A DNA stretch of 64,000 nt from UBA1444 sp964521625 (lineage in GTDB: Bacteria > Bacillota > Negativicutes > UBA1444). Below the pieces are notes generated by a model. It was not told the origin of the DNA, ran no database searches, and was given only the letters and a program-made list of their open reading frames with translations. Positions 43,986-53,409 of this stretch are shown piece after piece. Position numbers and translations under genes: made by a program. Each line of letters opens with the position of its first letter. Within the stretch, counting starts at the first letter, position 1. Location of the stretch: assembly GCA_964521625.1 (NCBI GenBank), contig CAZFSM010000018.1:1-64000 (forward strand), read 5' to 3'.

Positions 43986-44843
43986 TTGAGAAAAAGGCTC
44001 TATTGTTGTTTTGGTGCGGTTATATTGTTGTTGAGTGTTGGTTGTGGGCAAAACATAAAAGAACAGCAACGGCAGGGCGGCCCAATTGACTCGAACCGTT
44101 TGCTGATAGCCGGTTCCGGATCGAATCTTTCGTTGACGCGGGCTTTGGCATCAGAGTATTTCCGTCAATCCGGCAATAAACTCGAAATTCCCGGCAGCAT
44201 TGGCACGACAGGGGCAGTGAAGGCAACCAGTGAAGGCGCCATAATGTTGGGACTAGCCTCGCGGGCGCTTACGCCGGATGAAACGGCGCAAGGATTGAAG
44301 CAAATACACTATGCATCAATTGGACTAGCGATTGCCGTAAACTCATCTGTTCCGGATATGGATTTGGATAATCATGCATTAGTTCAAATATATGCGGGAG
44401 AAAAAACGGCGTGGAGTAATGGTGCGGGAGTCGTTGCATTATGCATGTACGAGGCGGATTCAACCAATGATATCTTGCGAAAACAGGTACCAGGGTTTTC
44501 GTCTGTTTTGAAAATAGCCCTGGCGAGAAATGACTGGCGAACTTTGTATAGTGATGGCGCCATGTTGGAAACACTGACCAAGACGCCCAATGCAATCGGC
44601 TTTGTTGATGCAGCGACTTTGGCAGAAAAAACGGGATTTGTGAAAGCGTTAAAAATGAATGGCATAGAAATGAATTTTGAGAATCTAAGTTCTGGACGTT
44701 ACCCATTGAAAAAGGAGTTGTTCTTCATTTATCGGGAAAAACTGTCGGATGAAGCAAAACGTTTTATCGAGTTTTGTTTTTCTGATGTAGGTCGCCAAAT
44801 TATGGTTGCGCATGGGGCAATTCCTGCGCGGCGCAAAGAGTAA
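43986..44843 (+). CDS. PstS-like substrate-binding lipoprotein
   Basis: A 285-residue exported lipoprotein of the phosphate-binding (PBP type II) superfamily. The signal peptide ends in a lipobox, LLSVGC. Motifs GSGSNLSLTRALASEY and GTTGAVKATSEGAIMLGLASRAL resemble the phosphate-binding loops of PstS. The TTG at 43986 has AGGTGG seven bases ahead; upstream in-frame codons fall within the riboswitch and are rejected as starts. No pstCAB follows, so it may sense rather than transport. It ends three bases before the GGDEF/HD-GYP gene. Confidence 0.8.
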   Translation: MRKRLYCCFGAVILLLSVGCGQNIKEQQRQGGPIDSNRLLIAGSGSNLSLTRALASEYFRQSGNKLEIPGSIGTTGAVKATSEGAIMLGLASRALTPDETAQGLKQIHYASIGLAIAVNSSVPDMDLDNHALVQIYAGEKTAWSNGAGVVALCMYEADSTNDILRKQVPGFSSVLKIALARNDWRTLYSDGAMLETLTKTPNAIGFVDAATLAEKTGFVKALKMNGIEMNFENLSSGRYPLKKELFFIYREKLSDEAKRFIEFCFSDVGRQIMVAHGAIPARRKE

Positions 44844-44846
44844 CTA

Positions 44847-46610
44847 ATGCAGGCGACGAAGCTGAAGACATGTCCGCGGATGCGAATTAAACTCATTGCT
44901 TTTATTGTAGCCGCAGTGTTTGCCGTGGCGCCGGCGAGCCTCTATTTTCTTCATGAAATGCAGCATGCTCAAGAGATGTCTTTGCAGTACAACCAGTTGC
45001 TTAGCGAACGTTTGCAACAGGCGATAGCAGAGAACCCAATGCTATGGCAATACTCTGTGCCCAAATTTGTTGAAATTGACCGGCATCGCCAATGGTTCCC
45101 CGACATCACTGATATTGCAGTCTATGACAGAGATTTTCGGTTGATTCATGCAGAGGTTTCGCACACCCTCGTCGCTGTTACGGCAATTCCAACCCAGCAT
45201 AAATTTTTCTATCACGACGAACATTATGGATTTATTCAGACAAAGAGCCGGTTAGACTCAGCATTGCTATGGACGGCGATACTATTTTTAATTGGCGGCG
45301 CCGTTGGCGGAGCGCTGGGCTATGGCATTTGGGTTTGTTCCAAACGGATGATGCAAGAGGTCGAACGGTCGACGCATGAACTTTTGCAGGACATGGAAAT
45401 TCACGACGCAGCAACAGGTGTTTATACCATCGCGTATGTCGGTAAACTGATGATGCATTTGTTTGCCAAGCCGGTAAAGTTGGTGTCGGTTCTACTAATA
45501 GATATTGATTTTTTTCGCAATTACAATGAACTGCACGGCCATGAACAAGGCAATCGGGTATTGCTGGAAGTCAGTCAGGTGTTGCGGCGCTATTTGCGTG
45601 AACATGATATTGCCGGTCGTTTTGGCGGGGAAGAGTTTATTGTTGTTTTACCGGATACACCCATAAAAGACGCTACAAGTCTGGCTAATCAGATTCGTAC
45701 CGCAGTAGAAACCTATGATTTTTCCGGTGCTGAGTATCAGCCCCAAGGACGATTGACGGTGAGTATTGGGGTGGCCTCCAGTGAATCTGCAGCAACCTGC
45801 CAGGAGCTCTTCCGACATCTTGACGAGGCGATATACAAAGCAAAGAGTGCAGGTCGAAATTTTGTTTATGCATTTTCCGCGACAGAGACCGCAAAAAAGC
45901 CAGTGGATTATTCCAGCCAATCTCCCGGAATGAAAGCTGAAGTAACACGGAAATTTATTGACCGTTTTTTTCATGGATCGGAACAAAGCCTGTCTCAGTT
46001 GCATGAACCGACAATAAGGGCATTTTTGAAAGCGCTGGAAATTTGGGACCCGGGGACGGTTCAGCACTGCCTGCGTGTCAACCGGATCGCTATGGAAATC
46101 GCCCATGCCATGGATTTGCCGAAAGCGGATAGCTTAATTCTCAATCTGGGTACGTTATTACACGACATCGGGAAATTGACCATCGGGGACACCATTCTGG
46201 CGAAACCAGGACCGCTGAGCGAAGCTGAATATGAATTGATGAAAAACCATCCACAGATAGGATTTGATCTGATCAAAAATGACCCTGCCCTTCGCAAGGC
46301 GGCGGATATTATTGTTATGCATCATGAGCGGTTTGATGGAACCGGCTACCCATTGCAGCTTACCGGTAAACAGATTCCCTTATTGGCGAGAATTTGCGCC
46401 GTGGCTGATGCGATGGATGCTATGCTAACAGACAGGCCATACAGCAAAGGAAGAACAGTGGAAGAAGTTCGTTGGGAGATTTTCCGCAACAAAGGCGGGC
46501 AATTTGATCCTGAAATTGTTGATGTAGTGCTGGCGGTTGACTGGAATATCTTTCACCATTTATCTGCTATGCCCTGGAGACAGCTGACAACAGCTTCAGA
46601 GAAGGCATGA
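44847..46610 (+). CDS. Membrane GGDEF + HD-GYP c-di-GMP turnover protein
   Basis: A 587-residue inner-membrane protein. An N-terminal helix (about 13-34), a periplasmic sensor region to about 145 and a second helix (about 146-170) precede a GGDEF domain. That domain has an intact GGEEF near 260, so diguanylate cyclase activity is plausible. A C-terminal HD-GYP domain follows, with HDIGK near 438 and HHERFDGTGYP near 490, expected to degrade c-di-GMP. It is preceded by a c-di-GMP riboswitch and a binding lipoprotein that could provide its periplasmic signal. Confidence 0.9.
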   Translation: MQATKLKTCPRMRIKLIAFIVAAVFAVAPASLYFLHEMQHAQEMSLQYNQLLSERLQQAIAENPMLWQYSVPKFVEIDRHRQWFPDITDIAVYDRDFRLIHAEVSHTLVAVTAIPTQHKFFYHDEHYGFIQTKSRLDSALLWTAILFLIGGAVGGALGYGIWVCSKRMMQEVERSTHELLQDMEIHDAATGVYTIAYVGKLMMHLFAKPVKLVSVLLIDIDFFRNYNELHGHEQGNRVLLEVSQVLRRYLREHDIAGRFGGEEFIVVLPDTPIKDATSLANQIRTAVETYDFSGAEYQPQGRLTVSIGVASSESAATCQELFRHLDEAIYKAKSAGRNFVYAFSATETAKKPVDYSSQSPGMKAEVTRKFIDRFFHGSEQSLSQLHEPTIRAFLKALEIWDPGTVQHCLRVNRIAMEIAHAMDLPKADSLILNLGTLLHDIGKLTIGDTILAKPGPLSEAEYELMKNHPQIGFDLIKNDPALRKAADIIVMHHERFDGTGYPLQLTGKQIPLLARICAVADAMDAMLTDRPYSKGRTVEEVRWEIFRNKGGQFDPEIVDVVLAVDWNIFHHLSAMPWRQLTTASEKA

Positions 46611-46720
46611 TTTTGCGTGGTTTGCTGGAGCAGGATTTTTAAATCATTTGCCGAAAAATATTTTATGGGCAGAAAAGAGTTATCTTTGCTCAAATTGATT
46701 CAGAGAAAGGAGTTTTTGCC

Positions 46721-47290
46721 ATGAACATAAAGCGAACGCTTAAAGTGATAATGCTGGGGATTTTGCTGGTGGGGATCTTCGCTTCGGTTGCCGGTGCAGC
46801 CGGTTTGGAAGAAAAGCGGCAGCACATCCGGGATATTTCGAACAAGACGCTGTTAAAGCTCTACAGCCTGCAGCCAGCGGCCAGAGGGTATGTGGAAAAT
46901 GCAGCCGGCTATGCTGTGTTTGGCAACTGGGGTGTAAAACTGGTGTTTATTGGCGGCGGGACAGGCAAAGGCATGGCCGTAAACAACAGCAACAACAACG
47001 AAGTATTCATGGATATGATTACCGGTACGGCTGGATTTGGCCTGGGCGCCAAAACTTATAATGTTGTGTTCATCTTCGAAAATGAAAAAGCGTTGAATGA
47101 TTTTACAACCAATGGTTGGCAGTTTGGCGGCCAGGTAACGGCGGCTGCGACCGATAGTGTGTCGGGAGCTGCCTATCAGGGAGCATTTTCCGTGTCGCCA
47201 GGCGTGTGGATGTATGAACTCACCGACAAAGGGCTGGCGCTTGAAATTACGCTCAAAGGCGCAAAATATTCGAAGAACGACTTGAACTAA
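46721..47290 (+). CDS. Secreted SYLF (YSC84-like) domain protein
   Basis: A 189-residue protein with a signal peptide (to about residue 26) and the SYLF-type sequence: AAGYAVFGNWGVKLVFIGGGTGKGMAV, then GTAGFGLGAKTYNVVFIFENEKALNDF. In eukaryotes the fold binds phosphoinositides and in bacteria the role is unclear, perhaps lipid binding in the periplasm. Single gene with its own terminator. Confidence 0.8.
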   Translation: MNIKRTLKVIMLGILLVGIFASVAGAAGLEEKRQHIRDISNKTLLKLYSLQPAARGYVENAAGYAVFGNWGVKLVFIGGGTGKGMAVNNSNNNEVFMDMITGTAGFGLGAKTYNVVFIFENEKALNDFTTNGWQFGGQVTAAATDSVSGAAYQGAFSVSPGVWMYELTDKGLALEITLKGAKYSKNDLN

Positions 47291-47305
47291 CTGCGGATGG
47301 TTTCG

Positions 47306-47340
47306 GCAACCCCTCTGAATGATGCAGAGGGGTTGTTTTT
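47306..47340 (+). terminator. Terminator after the SYLF gene
   Basis: CAACCCCTCTG pairs perfectly with CAGAGGGGTTG and is followed by five Ts. Confidence 0.88.
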
Positions 47341-47453
47341 GCGCAGGCTGCAATTTGCGTAATGCCGCACAGCAGGAGTTTCTGCTTGCAAAAGAGAAGA
47401 ACATCCCATTAAAGATGATTGGGTCAATAAAGCAATCTGAACAGAGGTGTTAC

Positions 47454-48506
47454 ATGCAATTGATGGCAGAAAAACTGCGTGCAGCTGTCGACGCAGGAAT
47501 TATTACGGCTACCCAGGCAGAACAGCTGCGATTACTGTGGCGGGAGGATGCAGCTGAAGCAATACTGCCAGCCGAAGCAAAAGGGAGCGGGTTTAGTAAT
47601 TTCCTTTATTATTTGGGAACACTTATCGTGATCAGTGCGATGGGCTGGCTGATGAATACCGCGTGGGAAGCTTTCCGGGGAATCGGCCTGTTTCTGATTG
47701 CTGCCGGTTATGCAGCGGTGTTTTGTTTGGTGGCGAGATCCTGGCGCCAAAAATCGACAGTGCTCAGTGGCCTGTTTGTAGTGATGGCGGTATGCATGAC
47801 GCCGCTGGCGGTGTTTGGCGTCCAATCGGAGTGGGGAATATGGTTTTTCGATGAACCGGGGCGGTATCGCAGTTTTTATCATTACATCAAAGGCGGCTGG
47901 TTTCCGATGGAGATTGCTACACTGGCTGCAGGCGCCATTTCGCTGCGGTTTAGCAAAATCCCATTTGCTATGGCGCCAATTGCTTTTACGCTCTGGTTTA
48001 TGTCGATGGATATCGCGCCGTTGCTTACCAACGCGGTCGTGGCTACCGACCTTAGGCAGAAAGTTTCCATCCTGTTCGGCTTGTGTATGCTCGCCTCTGC
48101 ACTCTGGGTAGACCGGCAGGCTAAAATTGATTATGCAAAATGGCTCTATATTTTTGGTGCGATTACGTTCTGGGCCGGCTTGACGATGTTGCGATCAGGC
48201 TCCGAACTGTCGAAGTTTTTGTACTGCATGGTCAATGTGGGACTGATGTTTGTCGGGGTGCTGCTGGAACGTAGAGTGTTTGTGGTGCTTGGCGGCGTTG
48301 GCTTTTTCGGCTATCTCGGCCATTTATCGTGGTCCGTTTTTGCCAACTCTTTCGCTTTCCCGTTTGTGTTGACCGCATTGGGATTGCTGGTGGTTTATAC
48401 CGGTTGGATTTATCACCGGAAATATGCGACGGTACAGCGATGGGTAGATATGTTGACACCAGAAGCAATTCGTCGGCTTTTGCCGCAAAACCGAAAAGCA
48501 GACTGA
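47454..48506 (+). CDS. DUF2157-like polytopic membrane protein
   Basis: A 350-residue protein with a short soluble N-terminus (LRAAVDAGIITATQAEQLRLLW, typical of DUF2157) and about nine to ten transmembrane helices. It carries no catalytic motif I can name. The ATG at 47454 follows AGAGGTG at four bases. Function unknown. Confidence 0.7.
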   Translation: MQLMAEKLRAAVDAGIITATQAEQLRLLWREDAAEAILPAEAKGSGFSNFLYYLGTLIVISAMGWLMNTAWEAFRGIGLFLIAAGYAAVFCLVARSWRQKSTVLSGLFVVMAVCMTPLAVFGVQSEWGIWFFDEPGRYRSFYHYIKGGWFPMEIATLAAGAISLRFSKIPFAMAPIAFTLWFMSMDIAPLLTNAVVATDLRQKVSILFGLCMLASALWVDRQAKIDYAKWLYIFGAITFWAGLTMLRSGSELSKFLYCMVNVGLMFVGVLLERRVFVVLGGVGFFGYLGHLSWSVFANSFAFPFVLTALGLLVVYTGWIYHRKYATVQRWVDMLTPEAIRRLLPQNRKAD

Positions 48507-48548
48507 TCAGAACATACAACTATAGAATGTAAAAATACGATGATATAT

Positions 48549-48600
48549 AGGACTGTCTCAAGCAGGTTGTTAAATTTGTTTTGAGACAATCCCTTTTTCT
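48549..48600 (+). terminator. Terminator after the DUF2157-like gene
   Basis: GGACTGTCTCAA pairs with TTGAGACAATCC around a long loop and is followed by a T-rich run. Confidence 0.75.
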
Positions 48601-48798
48601 TTTCTGAAACTCTAAATTTCTCCATTAAAGGCGATTGGCGGAAAAGAAAGGAAATTGAAAACTCGTAGCGAACAATACCTCTTAATGGTATGGCATGGAC
48701 AAGAATGAAGTAGAGTCGGCAAAATGCTTTCAGGTGTTTTGGTGCTTCTCCTGATTGTCGCGCGAAGAGCAAAGGTCGTAACAAGGTGGTTGAACAGA

Positions 48799-51744
48799 AT
48801 GACAAAGTTTGTAGATTTGAAGACTCGTTTTTCCGGCGTTCATGACCTGATTAAATTCCGTGTAACGGAAATTTTGTTGATTTCGACCGCCTATGACGGG
48901 TTTGTGCTAGAGGAAGACGGACAGTTAACTGAACAGATTTACAATCAGTTCGCCGACCTGAGCATACCCTACATTCCGAGGATACATAGGGTATCCCGCC
49001 AGGAAGAAGCTCTTGACGCCCTGGCGACCCGGACCTTTCATCTGATTATCACTATGTCTCGGATCAGTGACATGGAATCGTTTGCGTTTGAAAACGCGAT
49101 TAACGAAGCTCATCCGGATATTCCCATTGTAATGCTTTCCTATGACCGCCTGACGCCGGAGATGATTGCCCAAATCCGCGAAAATTCGTGTATAAACCGG
49201 GTGTTTCACTGGTCCGGTGACAGCAAAATCCTGCTGGCTATCATCAAATATGTCGAAGACCAGCGCAATGTGGAAGCTGATAGCCGTCAGGGAGTGCAGG
49301 CAATCCTGCTGGTCGAAGATTCGCCGATTTACTATTCGCGTATCCTGCCGATCATTTATACGGAGATTTTGACCCAAACGCGTTACCTGGTGCAGCATGC
49401 GATGAACATCAGTCACGGCTTGCTGCGGGTCCGCCTGCGCCCCAAAATTTTGCTGGCGGAAACCTATGAAGAAGCAATGATGATCATCACCAAGTATCGA
49501 TATAATTTGCTCGGCGTCATTTCTGACGTCCGGTTTCCCCACGACGGCCAGATCAATCCTGATGCAGGATTCGAACTGGCCCAGAGAGTACGTGACATGA
49601 TTACAGATTTCCCTTTTTTACTTCAGTCGGAGGAAACCGAGAACGCGGTCAAAGCACAGGCGATGAAAGTACATTTTTTGAACAAGAATTCACCGAACCT
49701 GTTACATGAACTGCGAACCTTCATCCTGGAGAACTATGGCTTCGGCTCGTTCGTTTTCAAATACCCGGACGGGCGGATTATTGCCGAGGCAACCGACATC
49801 ACGAACCTTGAACGGATCGTCCGTGAACTGCCGGACGAAAGTTTGCACTACCATGCGGTCAACAACCATTTTTCCCGTTGGTTCCGGGCCCGGACCGAAT
49901 TCGATGTGGCGGATCGACTGCGGTTTGTTGATGCGGACGATGTTTTTAATGTCGCAGACATCCGTGCCTACATTCTGGAAGTCTTAAATGCATATTTTAA
50001 ACGCTACCAATCGGGTGTGATTCTGGATTTTGAGGGCCTGGCCAAAAAAGACATGGAGAATGCCTTCATCAAACTGGGGACCGGATCACTGGGCGGGAAA
50101 GCCCGCGGGATTGCTTTCATCAACTCGATGATCGCCAAAGCGATGCTTGCCGACAAGTACGAAGGTATTACAGTGAAGGTGCCGCGATCATTTGTAATTT
50201 GCAGTGATGTGTTCGAACGTTTCATTGAAGATAATAGTATCTATGCTTTTTTGGCCGATGCTCCTGACGAGGTGGCAATCGCGCAAAAGTTCATGTCAGC
50301 AGAGTTGCCGGCAGCGATTGCGGAAAACCTGCGTGTCTTGACCCAATATGTCAAATGCCCTTTGGCAGTCAGGTCGTCAAGTATTTTGGAGGATTCGCGG
50401 GTATTGCCGTTCGCCGGTATTTATAAGACTTATGTCGTGCCGAACAGTCATGAAAATCCGGCAATTCGCTACAAACAGCTTTCCGATGCGGTAAAGTTGG
50501 TTTATGCCTCTGTTTTTTACGCCTCACCGGTGCAATATGCCAAGAACGCTGACATTCGGATCGAAGAAGAAAAAATGGCAGTGCTGATTCAGGAACTGGT
50601 CGGCGACCGTTTTGGCGATCTCTACTATCCGGTGATTTCCGGGGTGGCCCAGTCGTACAATTTTTATCCGTATTATCCGATGCAGCCGGAAGAGGGGACG
50701 GTCAGTCTGGCCCTCGGTCTGGGCAAAGCGATTGTGGACGGTGAGCGGGTGTACCGCTTTTCACCGGCACATCCCAAGATGAACCCTTTGTTTGCCAGTC
50801 CGAAAGATTACCTGAACAAGTCGCAGAATGCGTTCTACGCCATCAATCTCAAAACGGCAGCTGATATCGAATTGCGGGCCGATGAAGACTACACTTATGA
50901 AAAACTGCCGATATCCCAGGCGGATGCAGATCAGTCGCTGGAATTGGTCGGTAGCACATATTCGGGCGAAAATGACTGTATCTATGACAACGTATTTCAA
51001 CAGGGCCCCAAACTGATCACTTTTGCGCCGATTCTCAAGTACAATCGACTGCCATTGACCCATATCGTCAAAGACCTGATGAATTTGGGCAAACAAGCTT
51101 TTGGCGCCAATGTTGAGATTGAGTTTGCAGTCAATATTCCCAAAGATAAAAACAAGCCCAATGAATTCTATTTTTTACAGATCCGGCCGATGGTTGTCGG
51201 ACGGGAAGCTATCCAGGTCAAGGCGGATGATCGGCAGGAAGCTTGGTGCTTCAGTCAACGCACGATTGGCAACGGTTATTTTCAGATGATCCATGACATA
51301 ATCTTTGTAGACCCAACCAGTTTTGATCTGTCGCACAGCGTGCAAATCGCCACCGAGATCGGCGAACTGAATGCCCTGTTGAGTCAGGAAGGGAGACGCT
51401 GCATCCTGATAGGGTTTGGTCGCATGGGAACTTCGGACCGCTGGCTAGGCATCCCTCTGACGTGGGCGCAGATGTCGCAGGCACATGTGATTGTGGAAGT
51501 TGACCGCAAAGATTTGCGACCGGAACCTTCACTCGGCAGCCATTTTTTTCACAATCTGACTGCGACCAACATGGGCTATTTTCATATCCAATATAATAAC
51601 GAATCGGAGGCAAGGCTCGACTGGGACTGGCTTTTGGCGCAGCCTGTTTTGCGTCGAACGGAGTATGTGAAACTGATTCGTCGCGAAACACCATTCCCGG
51701 TTAAAGTGGATGGCAGAAGTTTTAACGGTGTCATATACAAGTGA
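48799..51744 (+). CDS. Tandem REC-like / PEP-pyruvate-binding (PPDK_N) fusion protein
   Basis: A 981-residue cytoplasmic protein. Residues about 15-150 form a receiver-like fold without a clear acidic pocket. Residues about 165-310 form a second receiver (AILLVEDSP, GVISDVRFP with the likely phosphoacceptor Asp). A PPDK/PEP synthase ATP-grasp domain follows from about 425 (GSLGGKARG, VPRSFVICSD, CPLAVRSSS, SLALGLGKAIVDG, FYFLQIRPM). The swivelling His domain and the PEP-binding barrel are absent, so it cannot be a complete PEP synthase. Such fusions are known as families but uncharacterised. ATG 48799 follows AAGGTGG. Confidence 0.82.
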   Translation: MTKFVDLKTRFSGVHDLIKFRVTEILLISTAYDGFVLEEDGQLTEQIYNQFADLSIPYIPRIHRVSRQEEALDALATRTFHLIITMSRISDMESFAFENAINEAHPDIPIVMLSYDRLTPEMIAQIRENSCINRVFHWSGDSKILLAIIKYVEDQRNVEADSRQGVQAILLVEDSPIYYSRILPIIYTEILTQTRYLVQHAMNISHGLLRVRLRPKILLAETYEEAMMIITKYRYNLLGVISDVRFPHDGQINPDAGFELAQRVRDMITDFPFLLQSEETENAVKAQAMKVHFLNKNSPNLLHELRTFILENYGFGSFVFKYPDGRIIAEATDITNLERIVRELPDESLHYHAVNNHFSRWFRARTEFDVADRLRFVDADDVFNVADIRAYILEVLNAYFKRYQSGVILDFEGLAKKDMENAFIKLGTGSLGGKARGIAFINSMIAKAMLADKYEGITVKVPRSFVICSDVFERFIEDNSIYAFLADAPDEVAIAQKFMSAELPAAIAENLRVLTQYVKCPLAVRSSSILEDSRVLPFAGIYKTYVVPNSHENPAIRYKQLSDAVKLVYASVFYASPVQYAKNADIRIEEEKMAVLIQELVGDRFGDLYYPVISGVAQSYNFYPYYPMQPEEGTVSLALGLGKAIVDGERVYRFSPAHPKMNPLFASPKDYLNKSQNAFYAINLKTAADIELRADEDYTYEKLPISQADADQSLELVGSTYSGENDCIYDNVFQQGPKLITFAPILKYNRLPLTHIVKDLMNLGKQAFGANVEIEFAVNIPKDKNKPNEFYFLQIRPMVVGREAIQVKADDRQEAWCFSQRTIGNGYFQMIHDIIFVDPTSFDLSHSVQIATEIGELNALLSQEGRRCILIGFGRMGTSDRWLGIPLTWAQMSQAHVIVEVDRKDLRPEPSLGSHFFHNLTATNMGYFHIQYNNESEARLDWDWLLAQPVLRRTEYVKLIRRETPFPVKVDGRSFNGVIYK

Positions 51745-51830
51745 AAACAGGAAAAACGCCCCCCCAAGTGTAATCTTTTTTCGGTGACCAAGTATATCCA
51801 GACAAGTCCGCCGCAATAATCAAAAAGCTT

Positions 51831-51859
51831 GTAACAATATCAGAAAATTTTGTTATAAA
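51831..51859 (+). promoter_or_regulatory. Predicted promoter of the glutamate dehydrogenase gene
   Basis: An extended -10 TGTTATAAA is separated by 17 bases from a -35 GTAACA (four of six matches). It lies about 90 bases ahead of the gdhA start. Confidence 0.5.
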
Positions 51860-51949
51860 ATGTATACAAAATCCTAAGTGCGTTGTAAAATATGAGTAGA
51901 ATGGTGCGATGAGAAGTTGCACCTGAAATGAAAAGTGGAGGGAAATCAA

Positions 51950-53302
51950 ATGGCTACGAATGCTCAAAAGTATTGCGATGATCTTTACAGGCGCGTTGTC
52001 GAACGAAATGCAAACGAACCGGAGTTTCACCAAGCGGTGCAGGAAGTGATGGAATCATTGGTGTGTGTCTTGGAAAAACATCCAGAATATATTGAGTTAG
52101 GGATTGTCGAGCGTATTGTTGAGCCGGAGCGTCAGGTTATTTTCCGGGTACCCTGGATGGATGATGCAGGAAAAGTGCGAATTAACCGCGGCTTCCGTAT
52201 TCAGTTCAACAGCGCCATTGGTCCATATAAGGGAGGTCTGCGGTTCCACCCATCGGTATATATCGGGATTATGAAATTTCTTGCATTTGAACAGGTATTC
52301 AAAAATTCGCTTACCGGCCTGCCAATCGGCGGTTCAAAAGGCGGATCGGATTTTGATCCCAAAGGAAAATCGGACGCCGAAGTCATGCGGTTCTGTCAAA
52401 GCTTCATGACCGAGCTGTACCGACATATCGGCCAGGATGTTGACGTGCCAGCCGGTGATATTGGCGTGGGTGGGCGTGAAGTCGGTTACATGTTCGGTCA
52501 GTACAAACGGATTAAAAATGCCTATGAAGCGGGCGTATTGACCGGAAAAGGCCTGACATACGGCGGCAGTTTGGCCAGGACACAAGCGACAGGTTACGGC
52601 ACGGTATATTTCACTGATGAAATGATAAAAGCCAAAGGGATGTCGTTTGCCGGCAAGATTGTGCTGGTGTCCGGTTCAGGCAATGTGGCGCTATACGCGA
52701 CGCAAAAAGTGCAGGAGCTGGGTGGCAAGGTCGTGGCGATGAGCGATTCCAAAGGCTATGTTTATGATCCGGATGGAATCTGTTTTGCCACGATGAAGCA
52801 GCTCAAAGAAGTCGAGCGCGGCCGGATTTCGGAGTATGTCAAGAAACGTCCCAATGCCAAATATCATGAAGGTTGTTCCGGCATCTGGACGATTCCCTGC
52901 GATATCGCACTACCCTGCGCAACGCAGAACGAAATCACCGAAAGCGATGCCAAGATTCTCGTCAAAAATGGTTGCAAAGCCGTTGCCGAAGGAGCCAACA
53001 TGCCTACGGACCTGGCTGGAACCAAAGTGTTTATTGATGCCGGAGTGTTGTTTGCACCTGGAAAAGCCTCAAACGCTGGCGGCGTGGCGACATCCGCTTT
53101 GGAAATGTCACAGAACAGCATGCGGCTGGCCTGGACCTTCGAAGAAGTCGACGCAAAACTAAAAAATATCATGATCAATATCTATAAAAACTCCAGTAAA
53201 GCGGCCGAAGAATACGGACATAAGGACAACCTGGTGGTTGGCGCAAATATCGCCGGCTTCCTGAAAGTAGCCGAAGCAATGAAGGGACAGGGTTTGGTAT
53301 AA
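51950..53302 (+). CDS. gdhA: Glutamate dehydrogenase
   Basis: A 450-residue hexameric-type enzyme interconverting glutamate and 2-oxoglutarate plus ammonia. Seen are GPYKGGLRFHPSV, the catalytic lysine region LPIGGSKGGSDFDPKG, DVPAGDIGVGGREVGYM and the nucleotide-binding VLVSGSGNVALYA. Length and motifs fit the NADP-type GdhA of small subunit class. ATG 51950 follows GTGGAGGG. Single gene. Confidence 0.94.
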   Translation: MATNAQKYCDDLYRRVVERNANEPEFHQAVQEVMESLVCVLEKHPEYIELGIVERIVEPERQVIFRVPWMDDAGKVRINRGFRIQFNSAIGPYKGGLRFHPSVYIGIMKFLAFEQVFKNSLTGLPIGGSKGGSDFDPKGKSDAEVMRFCQSFMTELYRHIGQDVDVPAGDIGVGGREVGYMFGQYKRIKNAYEAGVLTGKGLTYGGSLARTQATGYGTVYFTDEMIKAKGMSFAGKIVLVSGSGNVALYATQKVQELGGKVVAMSDSKGYVYDPDGICFATMKQLKEVERGRISEYVKKRPNAKYHEGCSGIWTIPCDIALPCATQNEITESDAKILVKNGCKAVAEGANMPTDLAGTKVFIDAGVLFAPGKASNAGGVATSALEMSQNSMRLAWTFEEVDAKLKNIMINIYKNSSKAAEEYGHKDNLVVGANIAGFLKVAEAMKGQGLV

Positions 53303-53343
53303 GCTAGCGCAGTCTGTGTAAGGACAGCGTGAAGAAACAGAGA

Positions 53344-53385
53344 AAGACCCCGCTGAAAACTCGCGTTTTCAGCGGGGTCTTTGCG
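53344..53385. terminator. Strong bidirectional terminator between gdhA and the chemoreceptor gene
   Basis: A 17-base perfect stem runs AAGACCCCGCTGAAAAC / GTTTTCAGCGGGGTCTT with loop TCGC. It serves the two convergent genes. Confidence 0.88.
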
Positions 53386-53409
53386 TTTGTTGCCGCAAAA
53401 GGGGGGGCG

